Source of the DNA: Macrostomum hystrix
Lineage: Eukaryota > Platyhelminthes > Macrostomidae
Assembly: GCA_950097015.1 (NCBI GenBank)
Contig: CATNEN010000037.1
Location: 3,439,501-3,503,500, forward strand
Length of the DNA: 64,000 bases
Reading direction: 5' to 3'
Every line of letters starts with the position of its first letter. The first letter of the stretch is position 1. The notes under the pieces were generated by a model. The model was not told the origin of the DNA. It saw only the letters and a program-made list of their open reading frames with translations, and ran no database searches. Positions 1 to 9,847 of this stretch are shown piece by piece. The position numbers and the translations under genes were made by a program.

Positions 1-551
1 CCCTACAAACGCGTGGCGACAGTGAAACTCAAAAGCTGCGACGAAACAAAAGCCGCAGTGGTTGGAAACGGGCGGCCGTGACGTCGAGCTGCCTAAAGAA
101 TTTTTTTTAATTAAGGAGAATTAAGTTGCGAATATAGCTGGAGAATATTAGTATGGGGACGGAGCTCGCTAAAGCTTGTAGTCTCTGTAACACACTAAAA
201 GTGGGGAACGAACCTCGCGCTGGCAGACCGAGACCGGTTTCTGGCTTGTTTGCCTTCGTCAGTCAGCCATAGCCACACGCAGTCCTCTCCCACCACTCTT
301 AGTGTGCACAGAAGTCTCTTTTAAGCTAGCCATTTTTTATGGCGATATTTTTTGTGTTATGTGAGAGTTTTGCAGCCAAGTCTTTGCTCTTCTACTGTTG
401 TCAGTAGTCTGAATTGTATCTCTCACAGTCTCCTCGAGAATAGAAACCTCGTAATTTTTCTCGTATCCCCTTTTCTCGATTATTTTTAATAGTCGGAATC
501 GATAGAAATTTAATCTCGCTTGTTATCCTTGTTTTCTTCTATATAATTATT

Positions 552-1814
552 CCACAGTTGGATTGGCCCATATGTAGTGTCAGCTTGTTTGCCCTTCTAT
601 TATTCAGTACTTGTTTTTAGACGTGTTTTTGCTAAGAGTTCACCCACGCCAAGCCGGGCCGGACCAGCTGGGGGAACGGACGCCCACCACCCCGCGAGCG
701 CTACCCCTGGGCAACGGTCCCGGCCAATCAGCGAGCGACCCGGCCTCACTACCTGTCTACCCTCGGCAAGAAGCGACCCCGGGGCTCAGAACGGCGGTCG
801 CAAGTCTACTGTGATTTGTCGCCTTGGCTCAAGCTACAGCCAGGCATCCACCTCGCCGATCGACCTAATTTGGGGTTAAAATGACTCTATAACGAAGCGT
901 GTTTTTGTAGTCCAAATTATCTTTTCGCAATTCGCCTCACACTGTGAGAAGCACGTGCAAACTATAGTCCACTTGTTTTGTCCCTCCCCGCCCGACCACT
1001 CTCCGCTTGTTCAGTTAGGTAGCTTTCGGCGCTACGCGTCTTGAGAGTGCGCCGCTGACAAGGGTGGTCTAGATAGGCGCTTGTTGTCGAAGTCAGTACG
1101 TGCTCTCTTCGGAGACTCCGCCGTCAGGCAGAAGGAGTGCCAACCAATAGGATCTGTCGGGGCAGCGCTGAAAGCAGAGACAACCGGAGCCTCTCGGGAA
1201 GAGTAGGGCGTGGATGTAGGCCAGTTAAGTAAAATTGTTATATCCAAATTGTTAGACCGACTTGCTTCTCACTGTGAGCGCGCTATAATTTATTTCCGTG
1301 CGAACATCTATTCTGTCAGTATACTTTTAAGTCAAGTAAACGATATTCAAAGTAATTCCTATTCGTATCTGGAATCTTAGTCACAGCCGATTAACTCACT
1401 CCTAATCAAATTATTCGAGTCTTCGCGTTCATACTGTGTTATTCTTTTTCATTGGGAGTTTCGCCGGGCCGGAGGAACACCCGGGTCTCATCGCTTATCT
1501 ATTCCGCTTCGCTCGCTAACGCAGTCTCTAACGCTATTTAATTCCAGATTTCCCTGCTGCTATTGAAACGATTGGTAGGACACCGACCCCGGTGAATAGT
1601 GAATAGTCGCTAGCTTTAAATTCCTCACGCTCCAGCTAGGACATTCATTTTATTACACATAGACCGATAAATTTATTTATTTGGCCATTGAAATTTATCT
1701 GGCCGGGACAGATGAATATATACAATTTATCTGGCCCGGCAACATTAAATAAATAAATCATTAATTACTCGCAATTAATCATCATTAATTGGTCTATGGG
1801 CCAATCCAACTGTG
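552..1814. repeat. 19-bp perfect inverted repeat pair flanking 1.2 kb
   Basis: The sequence cacagttggattggcccat at 552-570 recurs as its exact reverse complement at 1796-1814. The flanks outside the pair keep weak similarity and the inside does not. This could be the ends of a non-autonomous DNA transposon, but no clear target-site duplication was seen and no transposase is present. Confidence 0.4.
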
Positions 1815-1876
1815 CAATAAATACATTATCACCCACTTGTTTTGACTTATCTATGGCCGAAAACGTCTTCGGACAT

Positions 1877-1940
1877 CGTCTCGGCTTCGTCTCGGCTTCG
1901 TCTCGGCTTCGTCTCGGCTTCGTCTCGGCTTCGCCTCGGC
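1877..1940 (+). repeat. 11-bp tandem repeat, about 6 copies
   Basis: The unit gtctcggcttc is repeated head to tail with one substitution near the end. Confidence 0.8.
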
Positions 1941-2589
1941 CAATAAACGAGTCCTCAGCCGTTGCCGGCCAAAAATTATAAAAAGAGGGTGATAACTTAT
2001 ACTTATTCACTCAACCTTTTCTCCCAGATCTCATTCTTCGAGCCAATGTTGAAGTGCGTTATGATGGCTTTATTTATTCAACACAAAAAAATTAGTTTTT
2101 TGGAAAAGATAGTCTTTCAGACAAATTTTTTGAATAAGTTTATCAAGGCTTTGATAAAGCCTTGTGCTTTTAAACTCGTGCTTTTTGTTAAAATACCCGT
2201 TCAAGTTTCACAGAATCATAAAACACTTTTAAATATTACAAGTATAGAAATTGTTATTATTCATAGTGCCTACAGGAAAACACTGAAACCAATTGGGCCA
2301 GGTATCATGCTGGTGAACTATCCATTAGAAGCTTCTTGCTTAGCTGCTCACACCTAGGTCAAATACCAAGGTTCAATGGCCTGGCTCATGATGGTTAAGT
2401 TAATTTCATCGAAGTGATCTGCAGCGAAGTGATTTCATCAAATTCATAAAAGGTGCTATACTTTACCAAAAATGGAAAAAAAAATGTATAAACAAAAAAT
2501 TTTTTTTTGCTTTTTTACTTTTCTATCCCTTTGTCTTTTGCATATATGAGCTTTGTGCATGTGACATATAAGCATCTTTGTGATATTAT

Positions 2590-2773
2590 TGTATCCATAA
2601 AGTATATGACCATCTTTGAGGGTCATAACTCCGCCGTTGTCTAGTCCCAAGCCCAGACTGTGAAAGGAGGAGGGTGACTATTGCATATCCCCTTTTAAGA
2701 GCCTATACCCCTGTAGTGGACTGTAAAGGAAAATACTTTTTAGTATAATACAAGCAAGCAAGCAAGCAAGCAA
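2590..2773 (+). mobile_element. possible 3' tail of a retroelement ending in (CAAG)n
   Basis: A GC-richer segment with a purine-rich stretch (gtgaaaggaggagggtga near 2658) is followed about 75 bases later by a four- to five-copy CAAG run at 2750-2773. This resembles a LINE-type 3' end with a simple-repeat tail. No reverse transcriptase remains, so the call is tentative. Confidence 0.25.
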
Positions 2774-3582
2774 CATTTTCTTTTTTAGTATATTAGATGG
2801 CTCTTGTCTTGTTTTTAGGGTAATATACTAGCTTAGGTTTGAAGTTAAAAAATACACATTCTTGTTTGGTTGATGATAGATTACCCTATAGCTATTGTTT
2901 TGCTATCAAAGCCTACCCATTATACAAATTGAGATGGTTCAATTAATTTATATTTTTTGTTGTTAAGTTCTATGCACTAGGCCTTCTGTGCATTAAAATT
3001 ATGTTACACCATTTAATTTTAAGTAGAAAAAGTTGTCATGTTTTTTCTATAAACTATTTTACTATATACATATATAAAAATAATATTTTGATAAGTTTTA
3101 CTTCTAAAAATGATACTTTTAATTCATTCAGATAACACACCATAGCATAATAACACCATAGTTGCCTTGCTAGCTACATCATTTTAAATCTACACTCGTA
3201 CAAATACAACTCAAATATTGAATATAAAAAATTTCCTTGGTGAAATGATGTTTCTTTTCATCTTAACTTTTTTAGATGGAAATGTCTATACTTAATTTGT
3301 TTGTCACCTTTAGTGATGCAAAGTATGCATTGCTAAATAAAACAAACTGCTCATATTGCATGTTTCTTAATATTTTGTCATGATAGTGAAATAAATTATT
3401 TGTTAATTTTCATTTATTTGATTTCCTCTATTAAGCAAGAGCTAGGCTCATTTCAAATAAGCTCATAATCAGATAAGTATTATTTCATCTGATAACACTT
3501 TTAAACCTTGTTTTTCAGATCAGCTTAAAAACAAAAGCATTTAATTGAAAGGCTTAACACACACATTAGGAATCTGTTTATC

Positions 3583-4099
3583 ATGAGCGAGTTCATAGGC
3601 GCCCAGTTGCAGCTAGGACTGTGGCCCACTGTTGGGTACATTTATTGGCACTGTTGTGGAGGTTAGCAATGAAAAGGTGACTATGAGTGAGGCCAGTCGC
3701 AATGGCGTGCCCAGCGATACCAGCTCTGTGACATTGCACAAGTCGTCTATTGTTAGCATTGTTATGCTTCAATCTAAGGAAACTTTAGCTATGGCTAAGA
3801 ATACTAAGAAGCAGCTAGATACTTCCCAGACACAGAAGAAAGTAGCTGCAGCAGCACCAGCGGCAGCGGTGTCAGCGGCTCCAGCTGCAGCTTCAGCTTC
3901 ATCTGCCGCCATCGCCAAGCAGCAGCGAACAGCTGAGAAGCTCAAGAGCATACCGAATGCTACACCGGCCTACATCTGCACTAGTCCGCCAGTGATGGCG
4001 CCTTCCTACTTTGCAGGTAGCAATAAGAAAAAACAACAGCAGCAGGGAGGAATAACTCCAACTAGAAAGACTCCAGTGGCGGAACAGCAGCATCGAAAT
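3583..4099 (+). CDS. EDC3: EDC3 exon 1, LSm domain, with a one-base frame break
   Basis: From the ATG at 3583, the peptide MSEFIGAQLQL fits the start of the EDC3 LSm domain residue for residue. That frame then drifts. From 3617 the +1 frame (DCGPLLGTFIGTVVEV, SRNGVP) continues the same domain. Dropping one A of ctagga near 3615 makes the two parts align without a gap to the family pattern (aromatic-I/L-G ... N/D-C-G-x-x-L-G-x-x-x-G-x-V). In the second frame a TAG at 3614-3616 blocks upstream reading, so no single frame covers both halves. The exon ends at a consensus donor, AAT|GTATGT. Confidence 0.85.
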
Positions 4100-7078
4100 G
4101 TATGTACGCTGAAATTTTAGTAGTACAGAGATCTTGGCAGCTGCGAAATAAATATGGGCTAGGAGACTGTAGCTCAATCATGTGATTGGGGAGGGGGTGG
4201 GTGGCAGAGCCTCTGCCTCTCGCGCCAAGGTCCCTGAGCTCGATTCCGCGGCAAGGCAACATTAATTTGGGGCGTAGCCGCGGAGAAAAGGCTTGGGGGC
4301 TTGTCGTACAAGTTACGCCCTTGAGGGCCAACCTCTAAAGTACAGTGAGGGTGTGTTCACTGCCTGGCGATGTCAGGGCAGATGTACACACCTGTGTGAG
4401 CGAAATGGGGAGAATTGCCTCCACGCTGGCTTGGGGTCTAGTGTCACCAATTGATTCGACATCGCCCACAGCATTCCAGCAATTCTTATTATGATTATGG
4501 GCTAGGGGACTGTAGCTCAATCATGGACTTGGCGACAGCTGTAGCACAGTATTTCATGTACATTAGCATTCGACTACATTTTGCAGCAACATGCGTCATC
4601 AGATTTCAATGCGGCTAATAACAACAACAGCAATAATGGCAGCGCATTTGTTCCCTACCGTGGAAGCAAACTGCCTCAGCAGCAGCAGCAGCAACAGCAG
4701 CAGCCTAGGCACAACGCGTTTAGCATGTCTGCCGGCGACATGATGGAAGAATTTGATTTTGAAGGCAATCTCGCTCTGTTTGACAAGCGCGCCTTCTACG
4801 AAATGGTAGACAGTGGCCAGACTCCAGAGCCGGATGTGGTTCGTACCGCCCAGCCGCCTCAGCCCGAACCCAAACTGCGGCCAGATCAGAGTGTGCTGCT
4901 GCCTGGCGGTCAGGCGCCGGCGACGCCTTCCATTGAGGTTCGTTAAACCAATATTGTCAGAGTCTCTGTTGGGTTTTATAGGTTAGGTCCTTCAGGACCG
5001 GCTTTAGGTCCTTCAGGACCGGCTTTAGGTCCTTCAGGGCCGGCTTTAGGTCCTTCAGGACCGGCTTTAGGTCCTTCAGGACCGGCTTTAGGTCCTTCAT
5101 GGCCGGCTTTAGGTCCTTCATGGCCGGCTTTAGGTCCTTCAGGACCGGCTTTAGGTCCTTCAGGACCGGCTTTAGGTCCTCCAGGACCGGTTTAGGTCCT
5201 TCATGGCCGGCTTTAGGTCCTTCATGGCCGGCTTTAGGTCCTTCATGGCCGGCTTTAGGTCCTTCAGGACCGGCTTTAGGTCCTTCAGGACCGGCTTTAG
5301 GTCCTTCAGGACCGGCTTTAGGTCCTTCAGGACCGGCTTTAGGTCCTTCAGGACCGGCTTTAGGTCCTTCAGGACCGGCTTTAGGTCCTTCAGGACCGGC
5401 TTTAGGTCCTTCAGGACCGGCTTTAGGTCCTTCAGGATCGGCTTTAGGTCTTTCAGGACCGGCTTTAGGTCTTTCAGGACCGGCTTTAGGTCTTTCAGGA
5501 CCGGCTTTAGGTCCTTCTTTAGGATATGTATCCTATCCTAAATATATAAATTCATTGATTAAACTTGCAGGTACCCTGCAAAGTTGACTGCCAGTTTACC
5601 ACAGACGTTGGCCTGCCTGTGCCCTCCGTAACAGAGGAGCTCCGGGTGGCTGTTTTATCTGCGGCCGACAAAGCCGGACTGACTGCAGCTCGCTTGGCGG
5701 AGGCCTTTGGTCGGAGTGCCGCCGAGTTCTTGGTGAGACTACAGCTGTCTCTTGGCTTAGAACTGGAATTTCTCGCATTAGAACTGGATTCTGTTACTTT
5801 AGAACAGGAATCTCTTACTTTACAACAGGAATCTCTCACATTAGAACAGGAATCTCTTACTTTAGAACAGGAATCTCTTACTTTACAACAGGAATCTCTC
5901 ACATTAGAACAGGAATCTCTCACATTAGAACAGGAATCTCTCACATTTGAACAGGAATCTCTCACATTTGAACAGGAATCTCTTACTTTAGAACAGGAAT
6001 CTCTTACTTTACAACAGGAATCTCTCACATTAGAACAGGAATCTCTTACTTTAGAACAGGAATCTCTTACTTTACAACAGGAATCTCTCACATTAGAACA
6101 GGAATCTCTCACATTAGAACAGGAATCTCTCACATTTGAACAGGAATCTCTCACATTTGAACAGGAATCTCTTACTTTAGAACAGGAATCTCTTACTTTA
6201 CAACAGGAATCTCTCACATTAGAACATGAATCTCTCACATTAGAACAGGAATCTCTCACATTTGAACAGGAATCTCTCACATTAGAACAGGAATCTCTCA
6301 CATTAGAACATGAATCTCTCACATTAGAACAGGAATCTTTCACATTAGAACATGAATATCTCACATTAGAACAGGAATCTTTCACATTAGAACAGGAACA
6401 TCTCACATTAGAACAGGAATCCCTTACCTTAAAATGCGAACCTGCCCCTGTCTTGAAAATGCGGTAAGTCGAGTATTGTATAATCATATTCATAAAAATC
6501 ACCGATCAACCGGCCGGCAGGTGCAACAGGTGGGCGGTGCCAGTCGTCTTCAACCCGGCAATCAGCACCAACTGCCCCAGGTGGCCGTATTAGTTGGCCC
6601 CGGTAGGCGCGGCCTAATGGGCATAACAATGGCCCGACACCTGGCTAACAAAGAGGTTAGAGTGCACGTTTACTGTAGCGAACGTGAGCTGACTGTCTCA
6701 GCCGAGCTAGACCAAGAGATCCGGCTGTTTCGCTCCACCGGCTGTCCAGTAGTGCACTCTTGTCGCGACCTACCCTGGCTGCTAGACTACATTGTGCTGG
6801 CCACCAGTGAGCCGGACCATCCCGATCACACCCTGGCTCTCTGGTGCCGCTCCAACCGAGCCCCAGTTGTCGGAGTCTGTCCGCAGCAGAGAAATCCTGC
6901 TAGATTAGAGTGCAAAATCAATCTGCAATACTGCCTGCCCGTACCTGTGGATGCCGGCTACGGCGCTACCTACCTGGTTGATGCTGGTATCACCAAGTAT
7001 GTCTTTAGGCAGGTCGGCATTCTCTACTCCAGCCCGTTCGGTCATCGATCGGTTGTGCAACTGCACACCAACAATTAA
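3583..7078 (+). CDS. EDC3: EDC3, enhancer of mRNA-decapping protein 3 (four exons)
   Basis: EDC3 is the cytoplasmic P-body scaffold that links the DCP1/DCP2 decapping enzyme to the helicase DDX6. Exons are 3583-4099, 4587-4937, 5571-5732 and 6530 (or 6521)-7078, all joined in phase 0, giving about 525 residues against 508 in human. Exon 1 encodes the N-terminal LSm domain, with a low-complexity Ala/Lys/Gln linker after it. Exon 2 has a Gln run and the FDF motif (EFDFEGNLALFDK), which binds DDX6 in known EDC3. Exons 3 and 4 encode the YjeF-N Rossmann-like domain, including VAVLVGPGRRG, then GITMARHLAN and the conserved end SSPFGHRSVVQLH. One base near 3615 puts the ATG at 3583 out of frame with the rest of the LSm domain; this is either a sequence error or a real defect. 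Every intron is filled by repeats: a SINE in intron 1 and 21-bp arrays in introns 2 and 3. Confidence 0.93.
4152..4526 (+). mobile_element. tRNA-derived SINE in EDC3 intron 1
   Basis: A pol III-type A box (tagctcaatca region, near 4170) and B box (gagctcgattcc, near 4237) head a body of about 200 bp. The body recurs at 26325-26505 and ends in ggggtctagtgtca. A near-identical 30-bp segment (gggctaggagactgtagctc...) lies at both ends, near 4154 and 4498. It is either a long target-site duplication or the start of a second truncated copy. The element occupies most of the 487-bp intron. Confidence 0.75.
4587..4937 (+). CDS. EDC3: EDC3 exon 2, FDF motif
   Basis: The acceptor is cattttgcag|CAA and the donor is ATTGAG|GTTCGT. 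The exon encodes an Asn/Gln-rich stretch with a (CAG)n run, then MMEEFDFEGNLALFDKRAF, the FDF helix motif. In other EDC3 proteins this motif competes with other partners for DDX6. It is in frame with exons 1 and 3. Confidence 0.92.
4983..5517 (+). repeat. 21-bp minisatellite in EDC3 intron 2, about 25 copies
   Basis: The unit is ggctttaggtccttcaggacc, with a variant in which cagg is replaced by catgg. The array begins 45 bp after the donor at 4938 and ends about 53 bp before the acceptor. Open frames across it follow from the unit being seven codons long. Confidence 0.97.
5571..5732 (+). CDS. EDC3: EDC3 exon 3, start of the YjeF-N domain
   Basis: The acceptor is aaacttgcag|GTA and the donor is TTCTTG|GTGAGA. 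The exon has 54 codons, including VLSAADKAGLTAARLAEAFG, which matches the helix before the Rossmann core in EDC3. Confidence 0.92.
5775..6430 (+). repeat. 21-bp minisatellite in EDC3 intron 3, about 31 copies
   Basis: The unit is tctcacattagaacaggaa plus two bases. Variants are cttactt for ctcacat and ttacaac for ttagaac. The array starts about 40 bp after the 5' splice site. The intron stays open in the frame of exon 3 from the donor to a stop at 6465-6467, so intron retention would add a Leu/Glu/Gln heptad-like repeat (LTLEQES). Confidence 0.97.
6530..7078 (+). CDS. EDC3: EDC3 exon 4, YjeF-N Rossmann core and C-terminus
   Basis: Two in-frame acceptors lie 9 nt apart (ccggcag|GTGCAACAG and gcaacag|GTGGGC). 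The downstream one gives the better family fit (VGGASRLQPG against the usual LGGPNRLNP). The exon encodes VAVLVGPGRRG, GITMARHLAN and the terminal SSPFGHRSVVQLHTNN, and stops with TAA at 7076-7078. No AATAAA lies near the stop, so the 3'UTR may run into the adjoining array. Confidence 0.92.
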   Translation: MGGASRLQPGNQHQLPQVAVLVGPGRRGLMGITMARHLANKEVRVHVYCSERELTVSAELDQEIRLFRSTGCPVVHSCRDLPWLLDYIVLATSEPDHPDHTLALWCRSNRAPVVGVCPQQRNPARLECKINLQYCLPVPVDAGYGATYLVDAGITKYVFRQVGILYSSPFGHRSVVQLHTNN

Positions 7079-7119
7079 TCCTTGATCTTCATTGATGGGC
7101 GAATGAGACAATTTGCTTG

Positions 7120-8414
7120 ATAAAACTGATCATCCACTGGCCAATAACATACGAGCGCTTGATCAGACCTGATCATCGACTGGCCAATTAGACAGTAAAA
7201 TTGATAGCAATAATCAGAGACTAGCCAATTAGACAGTTAAATTGATAGAAATGATCAGAGACTGGCCAATTAGACAGTTCAATTGATAGAAATGATCAGA
7301 GACTGGCCAATTAGACAGTTCAATTGATAGAAATGATCAGAGACTGGCCAATTAGACAGTAAAATTGATAGAAATGATCAGAGACTGGCCAATTAGACAG
7401 TTCAATTGATAGAAATGATCAGAGACTGGTCAATTAGACAGTAAAATTGATAGCAATGATCAGAGACTAGCCAATTAGACAGTTAAATTGATAGAAATGA
7501 TCAGAGACTAGCCAATTAGACAGTTCAATTGATAGAAATGATCAGAGACTGGCCAATTAGACAGTTCAATTGATAGAAATGATCAGAGACTGGCCAATTA
7601 GACAGTTCAATCGATAGAAATGATCAGAGACTGGCCAATTAGACAGTTCAATTGATAGAAATGATCAGAGACTGGCCAATTAGACAGTTCAATTGATAGA
7701 AATGATCATCGACTGGCCAATTAGACAGTTCAATTGATAGAAATGATCAGAGACTGGCCAATTAGACAGTTCAATTGATAGAAATGATCAGAGACTGGCC
7801 AATTAGACAGTTAAATTGATAGAAATGATCATCGACTGGCCAATTAGACAGTTCAATTGATAGAAATGATCAGAGACTGGCCAATTAGACAGTTCAATTG
7901 ATAGAAATGATCAGAGACTGGCCAATTAGACAGTTCAATTGATAGAAATGATCAGAGACTGGCCAATTAGACAGTTAAATTGATAGAAATGATCAGAGAC
8001 TGGCCAATTAGACAGTAAAATTGATAGAAATGATCAGAGACTGGCCAATTAGACAGTTAAATTGATAGAAATGATCAGAGACTGGCCAATTAGACAGTTA
8101 AATTGATAGAAATGATCAGAGACTGGTCAATTAGACAGTTAAATTGATAGAAATGATCAGAGACTGGCCAATTAGACAGTTCAATTGATAGAACTGATCA
8201 GAGACTAGCCAATTAGACAGTTAAATTGATAGAAATGATCAGAGACTGGCCAATTAGACAGTTAAATTGATAGAAATGATCAGAGACTAGCCAATTAGAC
8301 AGTTAAATTGATAGAAATGATCAGAGACTAGCCAATTAGACAGTTAAATTGATAGAAATGATCAGAGACTAGCCAATTAGACAGTTAAATTGATAGAAAT
8401 GATCAGAGACTGGC
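7120..8414 (+). repeat. 41-bp minisatellite, about 31 copies, between EDC3 and MED9
   Basis: The period is exactly 41 bp, built on ctggccaattagacag, ttcaattgataga and aatgatcagaga. Each unit carries a CCAAT pentamer (ggCCAATta) and a TGATCA palindrome. It starts about 45 bp after the EDC3 stop and ends about 180 bp before a TATA box. Confidence 0.97.
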
Positions 8415-8597
8415 CCGTCTAGCAGTTGCGTCTTTATTTGTTCATTTATTTTTTTAGTGAATAGTTACTTTTTATGGCTTTTAATTGCACTTCATAAGGT
8501 ATCTTTATTAATTAATGCGCATTTGGTATTACTTATTGTTTTTCATAAAAAGTAGTATCATCCGCGAATATATTTTTATCTGTATTTATTTCATATC

Positions 8598-8607
8598 CCT
8601 ATAAATA
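8598..8607 (+). promoter_or_regulatory. TATA box of the MED9/GEMIN6 transcript
   Basis: The sequence ctataaatat lies about 370 bp before the first coding ATG. A possible 5'UTR exon (about 8630-8766) ends at ctgg|GTGAGT and rejoins at attccag|ATTTAG (8970), leaving a 203-bp intron. This model is inferred from splice signals alone. Confidence 0.4.
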
Positions 8608-9015
8608 TTGTGTGAGCTTGCAAAGCTGTACATTATCGTTTTGTTGTTCTTTCTAGAGTAGTGTTGTGAGTTGCTTACTTTGATCCGGTGCAGTGTTGTA
8701 TTTTAACAAACGTGTAGTACGAGCTAAATTTAATAAATATTTTTATTGTAAGACTGCTTGATCTGGGTGAGTTTAAAATAAGAAAATAATAAATTACTTC
8801 TTCAATCCCTTCTATAAAAATCTACAAATTAATATTTACGTCGCTTTTTTGCAATAGCCCAGCAAAACTGCAAATTTCGACCGTAAAATTCTTTGCTTTC
8901 TATTGTCCCAAGTAGGCATTTTAACAAACTGGTTTCTAAAAATTATTAAAATCTAAAAAAATATTCCAGATTTAGCAGTATCAATCTTGGTTGACAGATT
9001 GTAAAACAGCAGCAC

Positions 9016-9336
9016 ATGCATCAGCATCAGCAGCAGCAGCAGCAGCGCCAACAGCCGGAGGAATCAGCCACACCCATCGAGCAGGTTGACCTAGTTTTTG
9101 CGCCGCTAATTCGCGACATTTTCATTCACTACGCCAGCGACTCACCGGGCACAACTAGCAAGATTCAGGAGCTGCGGCTCAAACTAGAGACCGCCAGGCA
9201 CCAGATTGAACAGGCTGAAGGCATCGAGCTTGATCCTGAGACCCAGCGTCAACTGCTGGACTGCTTGGCGCACAAGTACAAAGAGAAGAGCGACCTGCTA
9301 GCCCGGCTGCGCCAGTGGCATGAGCCTGGCCAGTGA
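9016..9336 (+). CDS. MED9: MED9, Mediator complex subunit 9
   Basis: MED9 belongs to the middle module of Mediator, which bridges activators and RNA polymerase II in the nucleus. The intact frame of 106 residues starts with a Gln-rich low-complexity stretch encoded by CAG repeats. After this comes the conserved alpha-helical region: FAPLIRDIF, then a helix with SKIQELRLKLETARHQIEQ, a LDPETQRQLLD link and a second coiled-coil helix ending LLARLRQW. This matches the two-helix Med9 domain of animals; human MED9 is 146 residues, mostly longer at the N-terminus. No intron interrupts it. Its last 17 bases (9320-9336) overlap the start of the GEMIN6 frame, so both proteins probably come from one mRNA. 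Confidence 0.9.
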   Translation: MHQHQQQQQQRQQPEESATPIEQVDLVFAPLIRDIFIHYASDSPGTTSKIQELRLKLETARHQIEQAEGIELDPETQRQLLDCLAHKYKEKSDLLARLRQWHEPGQ

Positions 9337-9841
9337 ATCTCGCGACTGTTCGACCATTGCGTCGCAGCTCTACCAGCTTCACCGGGTCTCCTGCTCGAAC
9401 GGCCGCGAGTACACCGGCTGGTTGTACACAGTCGATCCGGTCAGCCAGACCAGAGTGCTGGTAGACCTTGAGCACAGTCTGCTTCACTTCCTACCATCTG
9501 GCGGCATTGTTGAAGCTGGCCCGGTGCCCGGAGCTCCGCCTGCCAGCTCCCAGCAGCGGCTTGACATTGACCGGCTAGCCGAGGGCGATGTTCTCGCCGA
9601 CGCTACGTCTAGTCGTCCCGAAGTTGATAGCGATACGGCCGTCCAGCGTCGAGATCGGGTGCGCGCCTGGTTCGCTAAGAATCGCGTCGATCTTGGCATC
9701 GACGGCGAGGATTCATTGACGCTGACCCTTGGCGACAGTCTGGCAATGCGACCGCCCTACTTGGCCCGCACCTGCTTCTGCAACAATGAAATTGTATTAG
9801 CCAGGTGCACGACTCTTCTGGCCTCCATGCCGCTTGATTGA
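9320..9841 (+). CDS. GEMIN6: GEMIN6, SMN complex Sm-fold subunit
   Basis: GEMIN6 is a subunit of the SMN complex, which loads Sm proteins onto spliceosomal snRNAs. It pairs with GEMIN7 through an Sm-like fold. The 173-residue frame (human 167) has the Sm-like core, with V-x-C-S-N-G-REYTGWLYTVDPVS and then VLVD. A linker leads to the C-terminal helical part, with RDRVRAWFAKNRVDLGI, a PPY motif and CNNEIVLARC. These match the family's W-[LV]-x-T-x-DPVS and S-S-N-E-I-[IV]-L-[AS]-R signatures. Its ATG lies inside the end of MED9 in another frame, so translation presumably uses reinitiation or leaky scanning. The stop TGA almost touches an AATAAA. Confidence 0.9.
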   Translation: MSLASESRDCSTIASQLYQLHRVSCSNGREYTGWLYTVDPVSQTRVLVDLEHSLLHFLPSGGIVEAGPVPGAPPASSQQRLDIDRLAEGDVLADATSSRPEVDSDTAVQRRDRVRAWFAKNRVDLGIDGEDSLTLTLGDSLAMRPPYLARTCFCNNEIVLARCTTLLASMPLD

Positions 9842-9847
9842 AATAAA
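9842..9847 (+). terminator. polyadenylation signal of MED9/GEMIN6
   Basis: AATAAA begins one base after the GEMIN6 stop codon. A second AATAAA lies at 9972-9977. Either would give a very short 3'UTR. Confidence 0.5.

Larger units (their letters stand above)
1..3582. other. gene-free region upstream of EDC3
   Basis: No protein family is recognisable on either strand. The stretch is mostly AT-rich, with a GC-richer part around 650-860 and 990-1230 whose short open frames match nothing I know. It holds a 19-bp inverted repeat pair (552-570 and 1796-1814), six copies of an 11-bp unit at 1877-1940, and a short (CAAG)n run at 2750-2773. A good 3' splice site (pyrimidines then CAG) ends at 3518. 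It suggests that a non-coding 5' exon of EDC3, or a trans-spliced leader, joins at 3519. Confidence 0.5.

Noticed and set aside
1-1700. LTR retrotransposon end
   Set aside because: Some GC-rich blocks look LTR-like, but no second LTR, primer-binding site or polyprotein was found.
7120-8414. CRISPR-like regular repeats
   Set aside because: Units are contiguous without unique spacers and the genome is eukaryotic.
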